Part shown: in pieces, positions 1-6,440 of the stretch
Layout of the letters: each line of letters opens with the position of its first letter
Numbering within the stretch: the first letter of the stretch is position 1
Source of the DNA: Fibrobacterota bacterium
Lineage (GTDB): Bacteria > Fibrobacterota > Chitinivibrionia > Chitinivibrionales > JANQEN01
Assembly (NCBI GenBank): GCA_030619215.1
Contig: JAUXBV010000090.1
Location: forward strand, 1-9,077
Direction of reading: 5' to 3'
Length of the DNA stretch: 9,077 bases
Notes under the pieces: generated by a model
What the model was told of the DNA's origin: nothing
Database searches by the model: none
What the model saw: only the letters and a program-made list of their open reading frames with translations
Translations under genes and position numbers: made by a program

Positions 1-1
1 C

Positions 2-343
2 GGAACATCCTGCCCTGTTATTACGGCCATCAAAGATACCGACTTTGTGTTGCTGGTAACGGAACCGACTCCCTTCGGGTTGCATGACCTCGGTCTTGCG
101 CTTGACATGGTTAAAGAACTTGGGCTGCGCCATGGTGTGGTTGTAAACAGGCATGAAGAAGATAATTTGCTGGCACGGTTGTTTTGCAAAGAACATAATG
201 TTCCGGTCCTTGCTGAAATACCGGATGACCGTCGGGTGGCTGAGGCATATTCAATCGGAAAGCTTGCATCAAAAGAGGTGCCGGGATTTTATGATTGCTT
301 TTTGAACCTCTGGGAAGAAATCCAAAAACATTTAAAGAAATAA
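2..343 (+). CDS. MinD-superfamily P-loop ATPase, C-terminal part (5' end outside window)
   Basis: This is the last 113 codons of a gene that begins before the window; the frame is open from base 2 to TAA at 341-343. The first visible residues, GTSCPVI, match the switch-II segment of its downstream neighbour (DGSPGIGCPVI). The next stretch, LLVTEPTPFGLHDL, matches VIVTEPTLSGEHDL there, so the two are tandem paralogues. In MinD/ParA-type ATPases with a ferredoxin insert (COG1149 group), the P-loop and Fe-S cysteines lie in the N-terminal half, which is missing here. I therefore infer rather than see ATP binding and clusters. The VVVNRHEEDN segment fits the family's base-recognition region. Likely a cytoplasmic partner of the next ATPase. 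A GTG at 47 could be mistaken for a start, but homology to the neighbour continues upstream of it. Only 34 bases separate it from the next gene, so one operon is likely. Confidence 0.85.
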   Translation, partial: GTSCPVITAIKDTDFVLLVTEPTPFGLHDLGLALDMVKELGLRHGVVVNRHEEDNLLARLFCKEHNVPVLAEIPDDRRVAEAYSIGKLASKEVPGFYDCFLNLWEEIQKHLKK

Positions 344-377
344 ACAACAATACAGCATTTAAAAAAGGAATGTATTC

Positions 378-1286
378 ATGAAAGAAATTGTGGTAATCAG
401 CGGTAAAGGCGGCACAGGGAAAACAAGTGTTGTTGCCTCTTTTGCAGCACTGGCTGAAAATCCGGTGCTTGCAGACTGTGATGTTGACGCAGCCGATCTT
501 CACCTGGTGCTTTCACCGCAAATAAAACACAGACAGGATTTCAGCGGGGGTAAAAGCGCCCGAATAATACCTGATAAATGTACCGTTTGCGGAAAATGCT
601 ATGAACTTTGTCGTTTCGATGCAGTAAAAAAGATAACAACCGAAGATAGTGTAACATATGAGATTGATCCTGTTGCGTGTGAAGGATGCGGTGTATGCGC
701 CTGGTTCTGTCCGGAAAATACAATTGCATTTGAAGATGCCGTAAACGGCGAGTGGTTTATTTCCGATACACGCTATGGCCCCATGGTCCACGCCAGGCTG
801 GGAATCGCAGAGGAAAACTCCGGGAAACTGGTAACCTTGGTAAGAAACGAGGCAAAAAAAATCGCCAAAGAAAATGAGTGCTCCTTTATTGTCGTAGATG
901 GCTCTCCGGGAATCGGTTGTCCTGTTATTGCATCCATAGGCGGAGCAGACCTTGTGGTTATTGTGACAGAACCGACATTGTCCGGTGAACATGATCTCGA
1001 ACGGGTAGCGGGACTTGCAAAACATTTTGGTATCCCTGCAATGGTCTGTGTAAATAAATATGATATAAACCGCGATATGACAAAACGTATTGAAGAAAAA
1101 TCGAAGACTATGGGACTTTCTCTCGCGGGTAACATCCGGTATGACAAAATGGTAACAAAGGCGCAGATAGCCGAGGCTGCGGTTGTTGAGTATACCAACC
1201 TTCCTGTGGCTGATGATATCAGGAGTGTATGGCAGAATGTAGTAAAAGTTTTAGAAAATGGAGAAGCCGTTAAAGGTGGGAAATGA
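378..1286 (+). CDS. MinD-superfamily P-loop ATPase with inserted dicluster [4Fe-4S] ferredoxin domain
   Basis: A complete 302-residue protein. The deviant Walker A GKGGTGKT is at residues 9-16. Two ferredoxin motifs follow: Cys 68/71/74/78 (CTVCGKC...C) and Cys 101/104/107/111 (CEGCGVC...CP). The switch-II-like DGSPGIGCP is near 174-182 and VTEPT near 196-200. This order (ATPase half, 2x[4Fe-4S] insert, ATPase half) defines the COG1149 MinD-type proteins, usually found as adjacent pairs, as here. Their biochemical role is not firmly established; cluster carriage or ATP-gated electron or cluster transfer is the usual suggestion. ATG at 378 is preceded by AAAGGA at about 364-369, and the P-loop starts nine residues in, as expected for the family. 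The 3' end overlaps the NifU-like gene by 29 bases, implying coupled translation. The family call is firm; the exact role is open. Confidence 0.93.
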   Translation: MKEIVVISGKGGTGKTSVVASFAALAENPVLADCDVDAADLHLVLSPQIKHRQDFSGGKSARIIPDKCTVCGKCYELCRFDAVKKITTEDSVTYEIDPVACEGCGVCAWFCPENTIAFEDAVNGEWFISDTRYGPMVHARLGIAEENSGKLVTLVRNEAKKIAKENECSFIVVDGSPGIGCPVIASIGGADLVVIVTEPTLSGEHDLERVAGLAKHFGIPAMVCVNKYDINRDMTKRIEEKSKTMGLSLAGNIRYDKMVTKAQIAEAAVVEYTNLPVADDIRSVWQNVVKVLENGEAVKGGK

Positions 1287-1662
1287 AACTGAAGCAATAG
1301 GTTCCGTTGAAAATTCACTGATATGCCCCGAAAACATGGGACGCCTGAACGACCCGGACGGATCGGCCTGGATAAAAGGATTATGCGGCGATACTATAGA
1401 AATGTATCTGATTATCGAAGATGATAAAGTTACAAAAGCATTATTTCACACCGACGGCTGCAATGCTTCACGCGCGTGTGGTTCTGCGGCAGCAAGCCTG
1501 GCATTAGGGAAAACGCTTAAGGACGTTTTGCGGCTGTCTCCTGCAGATATTCTTGATTTGTGGGCGGATATTCCTCAGGGAAACGTGCATTGCGCGATCC
1601 TTGCGATAAGCACGCTGCATAAAGCGGTTGCCGATTATTTACTGCGTACACAACTGGGATAA
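1258..1662 (+). CDS. NifU/IscU-like iron-sulfur cluster scaffold protein
   Basis: A 134-residue protein with the U-type scaffold fold. The three ligand cysteines are recognisable: C43 in GLCGDT, C68 in TDGCNAS and C112 in NVHCAIL. They correspond to the three conserved cysteines of IscU. D45 (GLCGD) matches the Asp that controls cluster release, and H111-C112 matches the IscU His-Cys pair. Extra cysteines are C23 and C74. It is single-domain: there is no NifU central ferredoxin and no C-terminal Nfu domain. Its expected role is transient assembly of [2Fe-2S] or [4Fe-4S] clusters, here possibly for the ferredoxin-ATPases just upstream. No cysteine desulfurase is visible in the window. The start chosen is ATG 1258, inside the previous gene; its Shine-Dalgarno is weak. 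An in-frame GTG at 1276 and ATG at 1336 are alternatives, and none alters the conserved core. Confidence 0.88.
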   Translation: MEKPLKVGNETEAIGSVENSLICPENMGRLNDPDGSAWIKGLCGDTIEMYLIIEDDKVTKALFHTDGCNASRACGSAAASLALGKTLKDVLRLSPADILDLWADIPQGNVHCAILAISTLHKAVADYLLRTQLG

Positions 1663-1678
1663 CCCAAGAACCGACTAT

Positions 1679-2695
1679 ATGACAATACAATTTTTAACGG
1701 AAGGCTTTTTGTTAGGCCTGGCAACCGGGCATATATGCTTTGCAACGTGCGGCCCGATATATTCGCCCTATCTTATGATGCGTAAAAATAACTGGGTGAA
1801 AAGTATTATTTCAATTCTTGAAATTTCTCTTGGCCGTTTTATTTCAAGCGTTATATTCGGAGCCGTGGTAGGTTTACTGGGGCAAAAAATCACGACAGTG
1901 AATCGTTCCTATTTTACCATAACGGCATATATACTTTTTTCTGTTTTTCTTATTGTTTCTGCTGTAAGAACCCGAAGCAGGGAAAACGGGTGTGCTCTTT
2001 CCCGATGGAGCCGTTTTGCTGACAGGCCTCTTATATTGGGACTGGTAACGGGAATCAGCTTCTGTCCGGCATTTCTCATTGCCTTGACTCGAGCCTTAGA
2101 ACTCTCCGGCCCTGTTTCCGGGGCGTTGTTGTTTACCGGTTTTTTTGCCGGAACCAATATCTATTTACTTCCCCTAGCAGTATTCGGTGTAATAGGAAAC
2201 AAAAAGGTAATGAGGAAAATTGCCGTTGTCTGCGCCTTTGCCGTTGGCGGCTGGTTTATTTTTCAAGCCGGAACGTCTGCTGTCACCCTGTATCGTGATT
2301 CAAAACGCACGCTCGCTGATTATGGAGATTCAATTATAAATCTTCTTGACAAAGCTAACATGTTTATTCTCAGCAATGACACCACACGTTTTGACACAGT
2401 AAGAAATATTCTCTCGAAAAACCGACAAGGAAAAGTTTTTCTGATAGACACAGTAAGCGACCTGCCTGATACCGGTTATGTTTTGATTGATCCTGCATGG
2501 CAGCGGGAGACAGGTTGCTTTGTTGATAGTTTAAAGAATAAAAACCGTTTCGTAATAATTTTACCTCTTCCCGGAAGATATAACGACTATACTGAGCAAT
2601 ATACAGAGGGATTTATCTCTTTTATCGGAACGCGTTATTTCAAGTGTGACACAGTATCGGGTTCATTGTTTAATATGTCCGGTTTTTTTAAATGA
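1679..2695 (+). CDS. CcdA/DsbD-like six-helix membrane protein with unassigned C-terminal domain
   Basis: From ATG 1679 this is 338 residues. Six hydrophobic helices are visible at roughly 5-26, 50-70, 78-97, 117-139, 147-168 and 180-200. The first holds GHICFATCGP (C20, C24) and the fourth GISFCPAF (C129). A reactive Cys in helix 1 and another in helix 4, each next to Gly/Pro, is the arrangement of DsbD/CcdA transmembrane electron carriers. The related TauE/UreH-like families look similar at this level. Residues about 205-338 form a soluble domain (VFLIDTVSDLPDTGYVLIDP, later ILPLPGR) that I cannot assign; with an even helix count it lies on the same side as the N-terminus. It starts 16 bases after the scaffold gene. 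An in-frame TTG at 1628 would add 17 polar residues inside that gene. Likely role: moving thiol reducing power or a substrate across the membrane. The specific function is unknown. Confidence 0.7.
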   Translation: MTIQFLTEGFLLGLATGHICFATCGPIYSPYLMMRKNNWVKSIISILEISLGRFISSVIFGAVVGLLGQKITTVNRSYFTITAYILFSVFLIVSAVRTRSRENGCALSRWSRFADRPLILGLVTGISFCPAFLIALTRALELSGPVSGALLFTGFFAGTNIYLLPLAVFGVIGNKKVMRKIAVVCAFAVGGWFIFQAGTSAVTLYRDSKRTLADYGDSIINLLDKANMFILSNDTTRFDTVRNILSKNRQGKVFLIDTVSDLPDTGYVLIDPAWQRETGCFVDSLKNKNRFVIILPLPGRYNDYTEQYTEGFISFIGTRYFKCDTVSGSLFNMSGFFK

Positions 2696-2715
2696 TAATG
2701 TTCTTAGGTAAATTT

Positions 2716-2742
2716 TAGCCGTTGCCGGCTATTGTTCTTTTT
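2716..2742 (+). terminator. Possible weak intrinsic terminator after the membrane-protein gene
   Basis: TAGCCG (2716-2721) and CGGCTA (2726-2731) form a perfect 6-bp stem around a TTGC loop, followed by TTGTTCTTTTT, an interrupted T-rich tract. The stem is short and the T tract broken by G and C, so termination would be partial at best. Its position between two unrelated genes, 21 bases after a stop codon, supports a role. Confidence 0.4.
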
Positions 2743-2794
2743 GGACTGGCGTTTTTTCTTACGTCATCACTTTGACTGGAGCGATAATTTAGAG

Positions 2795-3730
2795 ATGAAA
2801 AAAAATGAGTCTGCCTATATCTTTGGTCCCGTACCGTCCCGGCGGCTCGGCCGCTCATTGGGAGTAGATGTCGTTCCGTTTAAAACATGCTCCTACGATT
2901 GTATATATTGTCAATTAGGACGAACGACAAACAAGACCATGGAACGAAAAGAGTATGCTTCATTAAAAGTCATTATAGATGAAATCGGAAATAAACTTAA
3001 AAATGACCCTTTACCTGATTATATTACAATCTCCGGTTCCGGAGAACCTACCCTTTACTCTGAATTATCTTCGTTGATTCAGGGAATAAAACAAATGACT
3101 GAGATTCTTGTCGTAGTGCTTACCAACGGTTCTCTTTTATGGGATAAAAGTGTCCAAAAAGGCATCTGTGATGCGGATCTGGTTATTCCTTCCCTGGATG
3201 CCGGAGATGAAGCAGAGTTTCAATGCGTAAACCGGCCATACACGGATATTTCCTTTGAAAAAATGGTTCGTGGGCTTATGGAGTTTCGCCAGGTATATAA
3301 CGGTGCATTATGGTTGGAGACATTTCTATTACAGGGAATTACCGCAATAGAAGGGAGTGTTAAAAGAATTGCTGCTTATGCTGAAAAAATAAACCCTGAC
3401 AAAATACAGCTCAACACTGTAGCCCGTCCACCGGCTGAAGATTTTGCGTTCGCGGTTTCGGAGGAACGAATGAGCTATTTCGCCCGCATGTTCGGTGAAA
3501 AAGCAGAAGTTATCGCAGATTACCGTAATATTCACGATGAAGAAAGTTTCTCGGTATCGCGGGAGCAAGTGTATACACTTCTTAAAAGAAGACCTTGTTC
3601 GCTGGAAGATATTGCTTTCGGTTTGTCAATCCATCGCAATGAAGCGATTAAACATATTCAAGAACTTATGAAGGAAGATAAAATTAAAACCGAAACCGGA
3701 AAAAACAGCCGCTTCTTCAAAGTAATATGA
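2795..3730 (+). CDS. Radical SAM protein of the GPVPSRR (COG0731-like) group with C-terminal winged helix
   Basis: From ATG 2795 the protein is 311 residues. It opens with FGPVPSRRLGRSLGVD (10-25), a signature of a bacterial/archaeal radical SAM group distantly related to the tRNA wybutosine enzyme TYW1. The cluster-binding motif is C32-S-Y-D-C36-I-Y-C39 (CxxxCxxC), binding the [4Fe-4S] that cleaves S-adenosylmethionine. GSGEPTL (81-87) is the SAM amino-group motif and VLTNGSLL (108-115) a barrel strand. After the barrel, about residues 253-311 read as a winged helix (LLKRRPCSLEDIAFGLSIHRNEA, then a strand pair ending in RFFKVI), which may bind nucleic acid. The substrate is not known. An in-frame TTG at 2732 would add 21 residues, but they are unlike the family and overlap the hairpin. 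The stop overlaps the next start (ATGA), so the two are cotranslated. Confidence 0.87.
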   Translation: MKKNESAYIFGPVPSRRLGRSLGVDVVPFKTCSYDCIYCQLGRTTNKTMERKEYASLKVIIDEIGNKLKNDPLPDYITISGSGEPTLYSELSSLIQGIKQMTEILVVVLTNGSLLWDKSVQKGICDADLVIPSLDAGDEAEFQCVNRPYTDISFEKMVRGLMEFRQVYNGALWLETFLLQGITAIEGSVKRIAAYAEKINPDKIQLNTVARPPAEDFAFAVSEERMSYFARMFGEKAEVIADYRNIHDEESFSVSREQVYTLLKRRPCSLEDIAFGLSIHRNEAIKHIQELMKEDKIKTETGKNSRFFKVI

Positions 3731-4161
3731 ATAAAACCGACAATTACAAACAGCGATGTTCTTTACTAAAGAAAAAGTATCATAATAAGTGTATATTCGA
3801 TGAATTACGCAGTATTATAGGAAAAGATCTTCAAGTACGTTTTGATAATAAAGGATTATTAGTGGCAGATTTTTTCTGCCATGAACGATATCAGGGTTTT
3901 GATGGTATAATGCATGGGGGAGTTCTCTCTGCGTTGCTGGATGCAGCAATGGCGCAGTGCCTTATGGGGCATGGTGTTGTTGCATATACAACCCGTATGA
4001 ACATTCGATATCATAAGCCTGTCAAATTAAGACAAAATGTTACCATACGGTGTGAAATTAAGGAAGTTTATTTTAATAAACTTTATAAATTACGAGCAGA
4101 AATGTCTCAGAAAAAAAGAGATAAGGTTATTGCTCATGCGAATTTTTACAGGATTAATTGA
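3727..4161 (+). CDS. PaaI-type hotdog-fold thioesterase
   Basis: A 144-residue protein of usual hotdog length. The signature IMHGGVLSALLDAAM (61-75) carries H63-G-G and D72, typical of PaaI/YbgC-like acyl-CoA thioesterases, where this stretch forms the active-site helix. The following TTRMNIRYHKPVKL (88-101) is the expected central strand, and VIAHANFYRIN the last strand. It probably hydrolyses an acyl-CoA thioester in the cytoplasm; the acyl group cannot be read from sequence. The N-terminus (about 1-45) is lysine-rich and has a CSLLKK...KCIFDE segment with two cysteines. ATG 3727 overlaps the radical SAM stop by four bases (ATGA), giving strong translational coupling. An entry on fatty-acid metabolism alone would miss that its partner is a radical SAM protein. 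Confidence 0.85.
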   Translation: MNKTDNYKQRCSLLKKKYHNKCIFDELRSIIGKDLQVRFDNKGLLVADFFCHERYQGFDGIMHGGVLSALLDAAMAQCLMGHGVVAYTTRMNIRYHKPVKLRQNVTIRCEIKEVYFNKLYKLRAEMSQKKRDKVIAHANFYRIN

Positions 4162-4200
4162 AAGTTATTTTCAACGCTAACAGTAATAGTAGAAAAAATG

Positions 4201-4217
4201 ATAGTAACAATTACTAT
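4201..4217. promoter_or_regulatory. Perfect 7-bp inverted repeat, candidate operator upstream of the Mrp gene
   Basis: ATAGTAA and TTACTAT are exact inverted arms around CAA. A further ATAGTA lies at 4186-4191, in direct orientation 15 bases before the left arm. The element lies about 33 bases before a TATAAT box (4250-4255) in the AT-rich gap 4162-4276. It does not match FNR, Rex or Fur consensus sites that I know. AT-rich gaps yield such palindromes by chance, so this is a candidate only. Confidence 0.35.
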
Positions 4218-4226
4218 AAAAGAGAA

Positions 4227-4255
4227 TGCTCCCTATATTGAGAAACCCTTATAAT
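4227..4255 (+). promoter_or_regulatory. Possible promoter for the Mrp-NifX-TrxB-Trx genes
   Basis: A perfect TATAAT lies at 4250-4255. The -35 position 17 bases upstream (4227-4232, TGCTCC) is poor, which would fit a promoter needing an activator. Transcription would start near 4262, giving a leader of about 15 bases that just includes the AAGGAGG ribosome site. This is the only long AT-rich gap before the next block of genes, so a promoter here makes sense. Confidence 0.4.
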
Positions 4256-4264
4256 TTTATTTAC

Positions 4265-4271
4265 AAGGAGG
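4265..4271 (+). promoter_or_regulatory. Strong ribosome binding site fixing the Mrp start
   Basis: AAGGAGG, a full Shine-Dalgarno, ends five bases before ATG 4277. It decides in favour of 4277 over an in-frame start at 4226, whose 17 extra residues would read through the TATAAT box. Confidence 0.85.
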
Positions 4272-4276
4272 ATATA

Positions 4277-5140
4277 ATGCAAACCGAAGAAGTTTCCGGC
4301 AGAAATGACCAAATGGAAAAACAGGACCTTGTAATCAAGTCATCATTACAGAGAATCAAAAATAAAATCCTCGTAATGAGCGGAAAAGGAGGTGTTGGAA
4401 AGAGCTGTATTTCAGTAAATATTGCAGTTGGACTCGCTGACCTTGGATACAGGGTCGGCCTAATGGATGTTGATATGCACGGTCCGAGTATCCCGCAAAT
4501 GCTTGGAATTCCAAGTATACGTGACATAAATATTCAACAATCACCTGAATTGGAAAAAAAGGCAATTTGTTACTCAGACAATAAAATTATTCCAGCTCAA
4601 TATTCTGGTAATTTATCAGTTGTATCAATTGAAGGTATGTTGGAAAGTAATGAAACCGCGGTAATCTGGCGCGGGCCTATGAAGATTCATGCTATTCGTC
4701 AATTCATTTCAGACGTGCAGTGGAACGATCTTGATTTTCTGATAATTGACTCCCCTCCGGGTACCGGAGATGAGCCGTTAACCGTGGCACAGACCATTCC
4801 TGATGCTCAAGCGATTATTGTTACAACGCCTCAGAATGTCTCCCTGAGGGATGTACGAAAATCCATTAATTTCTGTAAACAGGTGAAGATGAAGATGCTT
4901 GGTCTTATTGAAAACATGAGTGGGTTTACATGTCCTGATTGCGGTAAAAAAATAGATCTGTTTAAAACCGGCGGAGGGGAAAAAACAGCTCACAACATGA
5001 ATGTTCCATTTCTTGGGTCAATACCGATTATACCTGATATTGTTACAGCATGCGATAATGGGATCCCTGCGATAAATGAGTCGAAAAAACTATTGCAATC
5101 CTTTGAAAAAATATTAACAGCTATTACTAAAAATGTATAA
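4277..5140 (+). CDS. mrp: Mrp/NBP35-family iron-sulfur cluster carrier ATPase
   Basis: A 287-residue protein. The deviant Walker A SGKGGVGKS is at 35-43, LMDVDMHGPSIPQMLG at 62-77 and the Walker-B-like IIDSPPGTGDEP at 156-167. The paired cysteines C219-P-D-C222 sit in SGFTCPDCG. This CPxC motif of Mrp/NBP35/ApbC binds a bridging [4Fe-4S] cluster between two subunits. WRGP (131-134) is also characteristic. The family carries clusters to apo-proteins in the cytoplasm in an ATP-dependent way. It lacks the N-terminal MIP18/DUF59 domain of longer Mrp proteins and the N-terminal cysteine motif of eukaryotic NBP35; the first 30 residues are simply polar. The next gene encodes a NifX-like domain, a common neighbour of Mrp in anaerobes. 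Identity is firm; the client proteins are unknown. Confidence 0.94.
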   Translation: MQTEEVSGRNDQMEKQDLVIKSSLQRIKNKILVMSGKGGVGKSCISVNIAVGLADLGYRVGLMDVDMHGPSIPQMLGIPSIRDINIQQSPELEKKAICYSDNKIIPAQYSGNLSVVSIEGMLESNETAVIWRGPMKIHAIRQFISDVQWNDLDFLIIDSPPGTGDEPLTVAQTIPDAQAIIVTTPQNVSLRDVRKSINFCKQVKMKMLGLIENMSGFTCPDCGKKIDLFKTGGGEKTAHNMNVPFLGSIPIIPDIVTACDNGIPAINESKKLLQSFEKILTAITKNV

Positions 5141-5182
5141 TATCTGATAATTAAAAGTGATTTATTAGGCTAATGCCGTCAG

Positions 5183-5189
5183 AAAGGAG
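5183..5189 (+). promoter_or_regulatory. Ribosome binding site fixing a GTG start
   Basis: AAAGGAG lies five bases before GTG 5195. There is no competing in-frame ATG nearby, and the GTG is followed at once by the family's typical RVAIP first strand, so the unusual start is well supported. Confidence 0.8.
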
Positions 5190-5194
5190 ATTGT

Positions 5195-5509
5195 GTGAGA
5201 GTTGCCATACCTATTGCTGAAGGAAAGCGTGTCATGCATTTTATACATTGCCGTCAGTTTGCATTGATAGACGCGGACGAACGAAACAAGAAAATTATCA
5301 AGAAAGAAATTGTCCCCGCACCAAGTTATCAGCCGGGAATTTTACCGAAGTGGCTCCATGAAAGAGAGACAGATCTAATTATTACCTGGGGTATGAGCTC
5401 AAGAGCGCGGTCGGTTTATGCCCAGAATAATATACGGGTTGTAACTGGTGCGCCTGCTGAAGAGCCGGAAAAACTGGTAATTGATTATCTTAATGGCACA
5501 CTTGGATAG
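5195..5509 (+). CDS. Single-domain NifX/NifB-C-terminal-like (dinitrogenase iron-molybdenum cofactor biosynthesis) protein
   Basis: A 104-residue protein made of one domain of the NifX/NafY/NifB-C-terminal fold. Landmarks are the start VRVAIPIAEGK, MHFIHCRQFALID (14-26), then ITWGMSSRAR (63-72) and VVTGAPAEEPEKLV near the end. MHF-x-HC is the usual position of the metal-cluster-contacting His/Cys in this group, and both are present (H18, C19). Family members bind or carry Fe-S-based cofactor precursors. Outside nitrogen fixers their role is largely unknown, and no nif structural gene is present here, so nitrogen fixation should not be inferred. It lies 54 bases after mrp and is nearly contiguous with trxB. 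Confidence 0.87.
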   Translation: MRVAIPIAEGKRVMHFIHCRQFALIDADERNKKIIKKEIVPAPSYQPGILPKWLHERETDLIITWGMSSRARSVYAQNNIRVVTGAPAEEPEKLVIDYLNGTLG

Positions 5510-5513
5510 GGAG
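5508..5513 (+). promoter_or_regulatory. Ribosome binding site deciding the trxB start
   Basis: AGGGAG ends eight bases before ATG 5522, but would overlap the other in-frame candidate, GTG 5513. It overlaps the stop codon of the preceding gene, so translation is likely coupled. Confidence 0.7.
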
Positions 5514-5521
5514 TGAATGAT

Positions 5522-6439
5522 ATGGAAAACGTTGTCATTGCAGGATCCGGTCCTGCAGGCTTGACGGCTGCTATATATACGGCACGCTTCAAATTGAATC
5601 CACTGGTGTTAAGTGGGCTTGTAACGGGAGGCCAGCTTATCGTATCCGACAAAGTAGAAAACTATCCCGGTTTTCCGGAAGCGGTTTCAGGCATGGAACT
5701 TATGGATCGGTTCCGGAAGCAGGCTGAAAAGTTCGGGGCACATTTTAAGAGCGGCGTTGTCGCGCAGGTCAATAAGCAGCGTGATTTTTTCGAGGTAGAT
5801 ACGGGTCGTGAAAAGATTGAAACGAAAGCGCTGATAATAGCAACGGGAGCAGAAGCGAGGCGGCTGCCTATTCCCTCGGAACCAAATTTTTACGGGAAAG
5901 GAGTTTCAGGATGCGCTACCTGTGACGGCGCTTTTTTCCGTGACAAAGAGGTACTCGTTGTCGGTGGTGGAAATACCGCTATGCAGGACGCTGTGTTTCT
6001 TACCAGATTTGCAAGCACGGTAACGATTGTTCACCGGCGGGACTATCTGCGTTCTGATCCTGTCGAAGTGGAAAAGGCAAAGAACAATCCGAAAATCAAA
6101 TGGCTGATTCCATGGACTGTGGAAGAAATAACCGGCGGTAATACTGTGTCAGGCGCTGTTCTGAAAAATAGTGAAACAGGAGAAACTCGGCGAATCGAAT
6201 GTCACGGTATTTTCGTTGCCATAGGACACGATCCAAAAACCGAGGCATTCAAAGAGTTGGTTGAGACGGACGAAAATGGTTTTATTCAAGTTGAAGCAGG
6301 TTCTACCAGGACATCGACACCGGGCGTGTTCGCCTGCGGTGATGTTATTGATCCTGTTTACAAACAGGCGGCTGTGGCTGTAGGTCATGGATGCATGGCC
6401 GCTATAGATGTTGATCACTATATCCAAAGGAGAAAGTAA
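5522..6439 (+). CDS. trxB: Thioredoxin-disulfide reductase (NADPH, FAD)
   Basis: A 305-residue protein, close to the normal length of low-molecular-weight TrxB. The FAD site GSGPAGLTAA is at 8-17. GGQL (37-40) and ENYPGF (46-51) are standard TrxB landmarks. The redox-active CATC is at 131-134. The NADP site is GGGNTAMQDA (148-157), with HRR (171-173) for the 2'-phosphate, so NADPH is the probable donor. GVFACGDV (268-275) binds FAD again. It catalyses NADPH-dependent reduction of thioredoxin in the cytoplasm. The gene after it, one base downstream, encodes a thioredoxin-fold protein with an unusual active site, its most likely partner. HRRDYLRS differs slightly from the common HRRDxFRA but keeps the basic residues. 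Confidence 0.95.
   Translation: MENVVIAGSGPAGLTAAIYTARFKLNPLVLSGLVTGGQLIVSDKVENYPGFPEAVSGMELMDRFRKQAEKFGAHFKSGVVAQVNKQRDFFEVDTGREKIETKALIIATGAEARRLPIPSEPNFYGKGVSGCATCDGAFFRDKEVLVVGGGNTAMQDAVFLTRFASTVTIVHRRDYLRSDPVEVEKAKNNPKIKWLIPWTVEEITGGNTVSGAVLKNSETGETRRIECHGIFVAIGHDPKTEAFKELVETDENGFIQVEAGSTRTSTPGVFACGDVIDPVYKQAAVAVGHGCMAAIDVDHYIQRRK
6426..6432 (+). promoter_or_regulatory. Ribosome binding site fixing the thioredoxin-like start
   Basis: AAAGGAG, inside the last codons of trxB, lies eight bases before ATG 6441. It rules out the in-frame ATG at 6408, which would overlap trxB by 32 bases and add 11 residues unlike the family. Confidence 0.8.
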
Positions 6440-6440
6440 C

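Noticed and set aside
513..1025. Long minus-strand reading frame
   Set aside because: It lies wholly within the ferredoxin-ATPase gene, whose motifs are clear, and its protein shows no recognisable pattern. The other minus-strand frames are shadows in the same way.
2783..2788. GATAAT as a -10 box for the radical SAM gene
   Set aside because: It has no fitting -35 element, and transcription would begin at the start codon itself.
2732..2794. TTG-started N-terminal extension of the radical SAM protein
   Set aside because: The 21 residues are aromatic-rich, do not resemble the family, overlap the hairpin at 2716-2742, and a start just before the GPVPSRR motif is available at 2795.
5195..5509. 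Evidence of nitrogen fixation from the NifX-like and NifU-like genes
   Set aside because: No nitrogenase or NifB, NifE or NifN gene is present; these single-domain families are widespread in non-fixing anaerobes.
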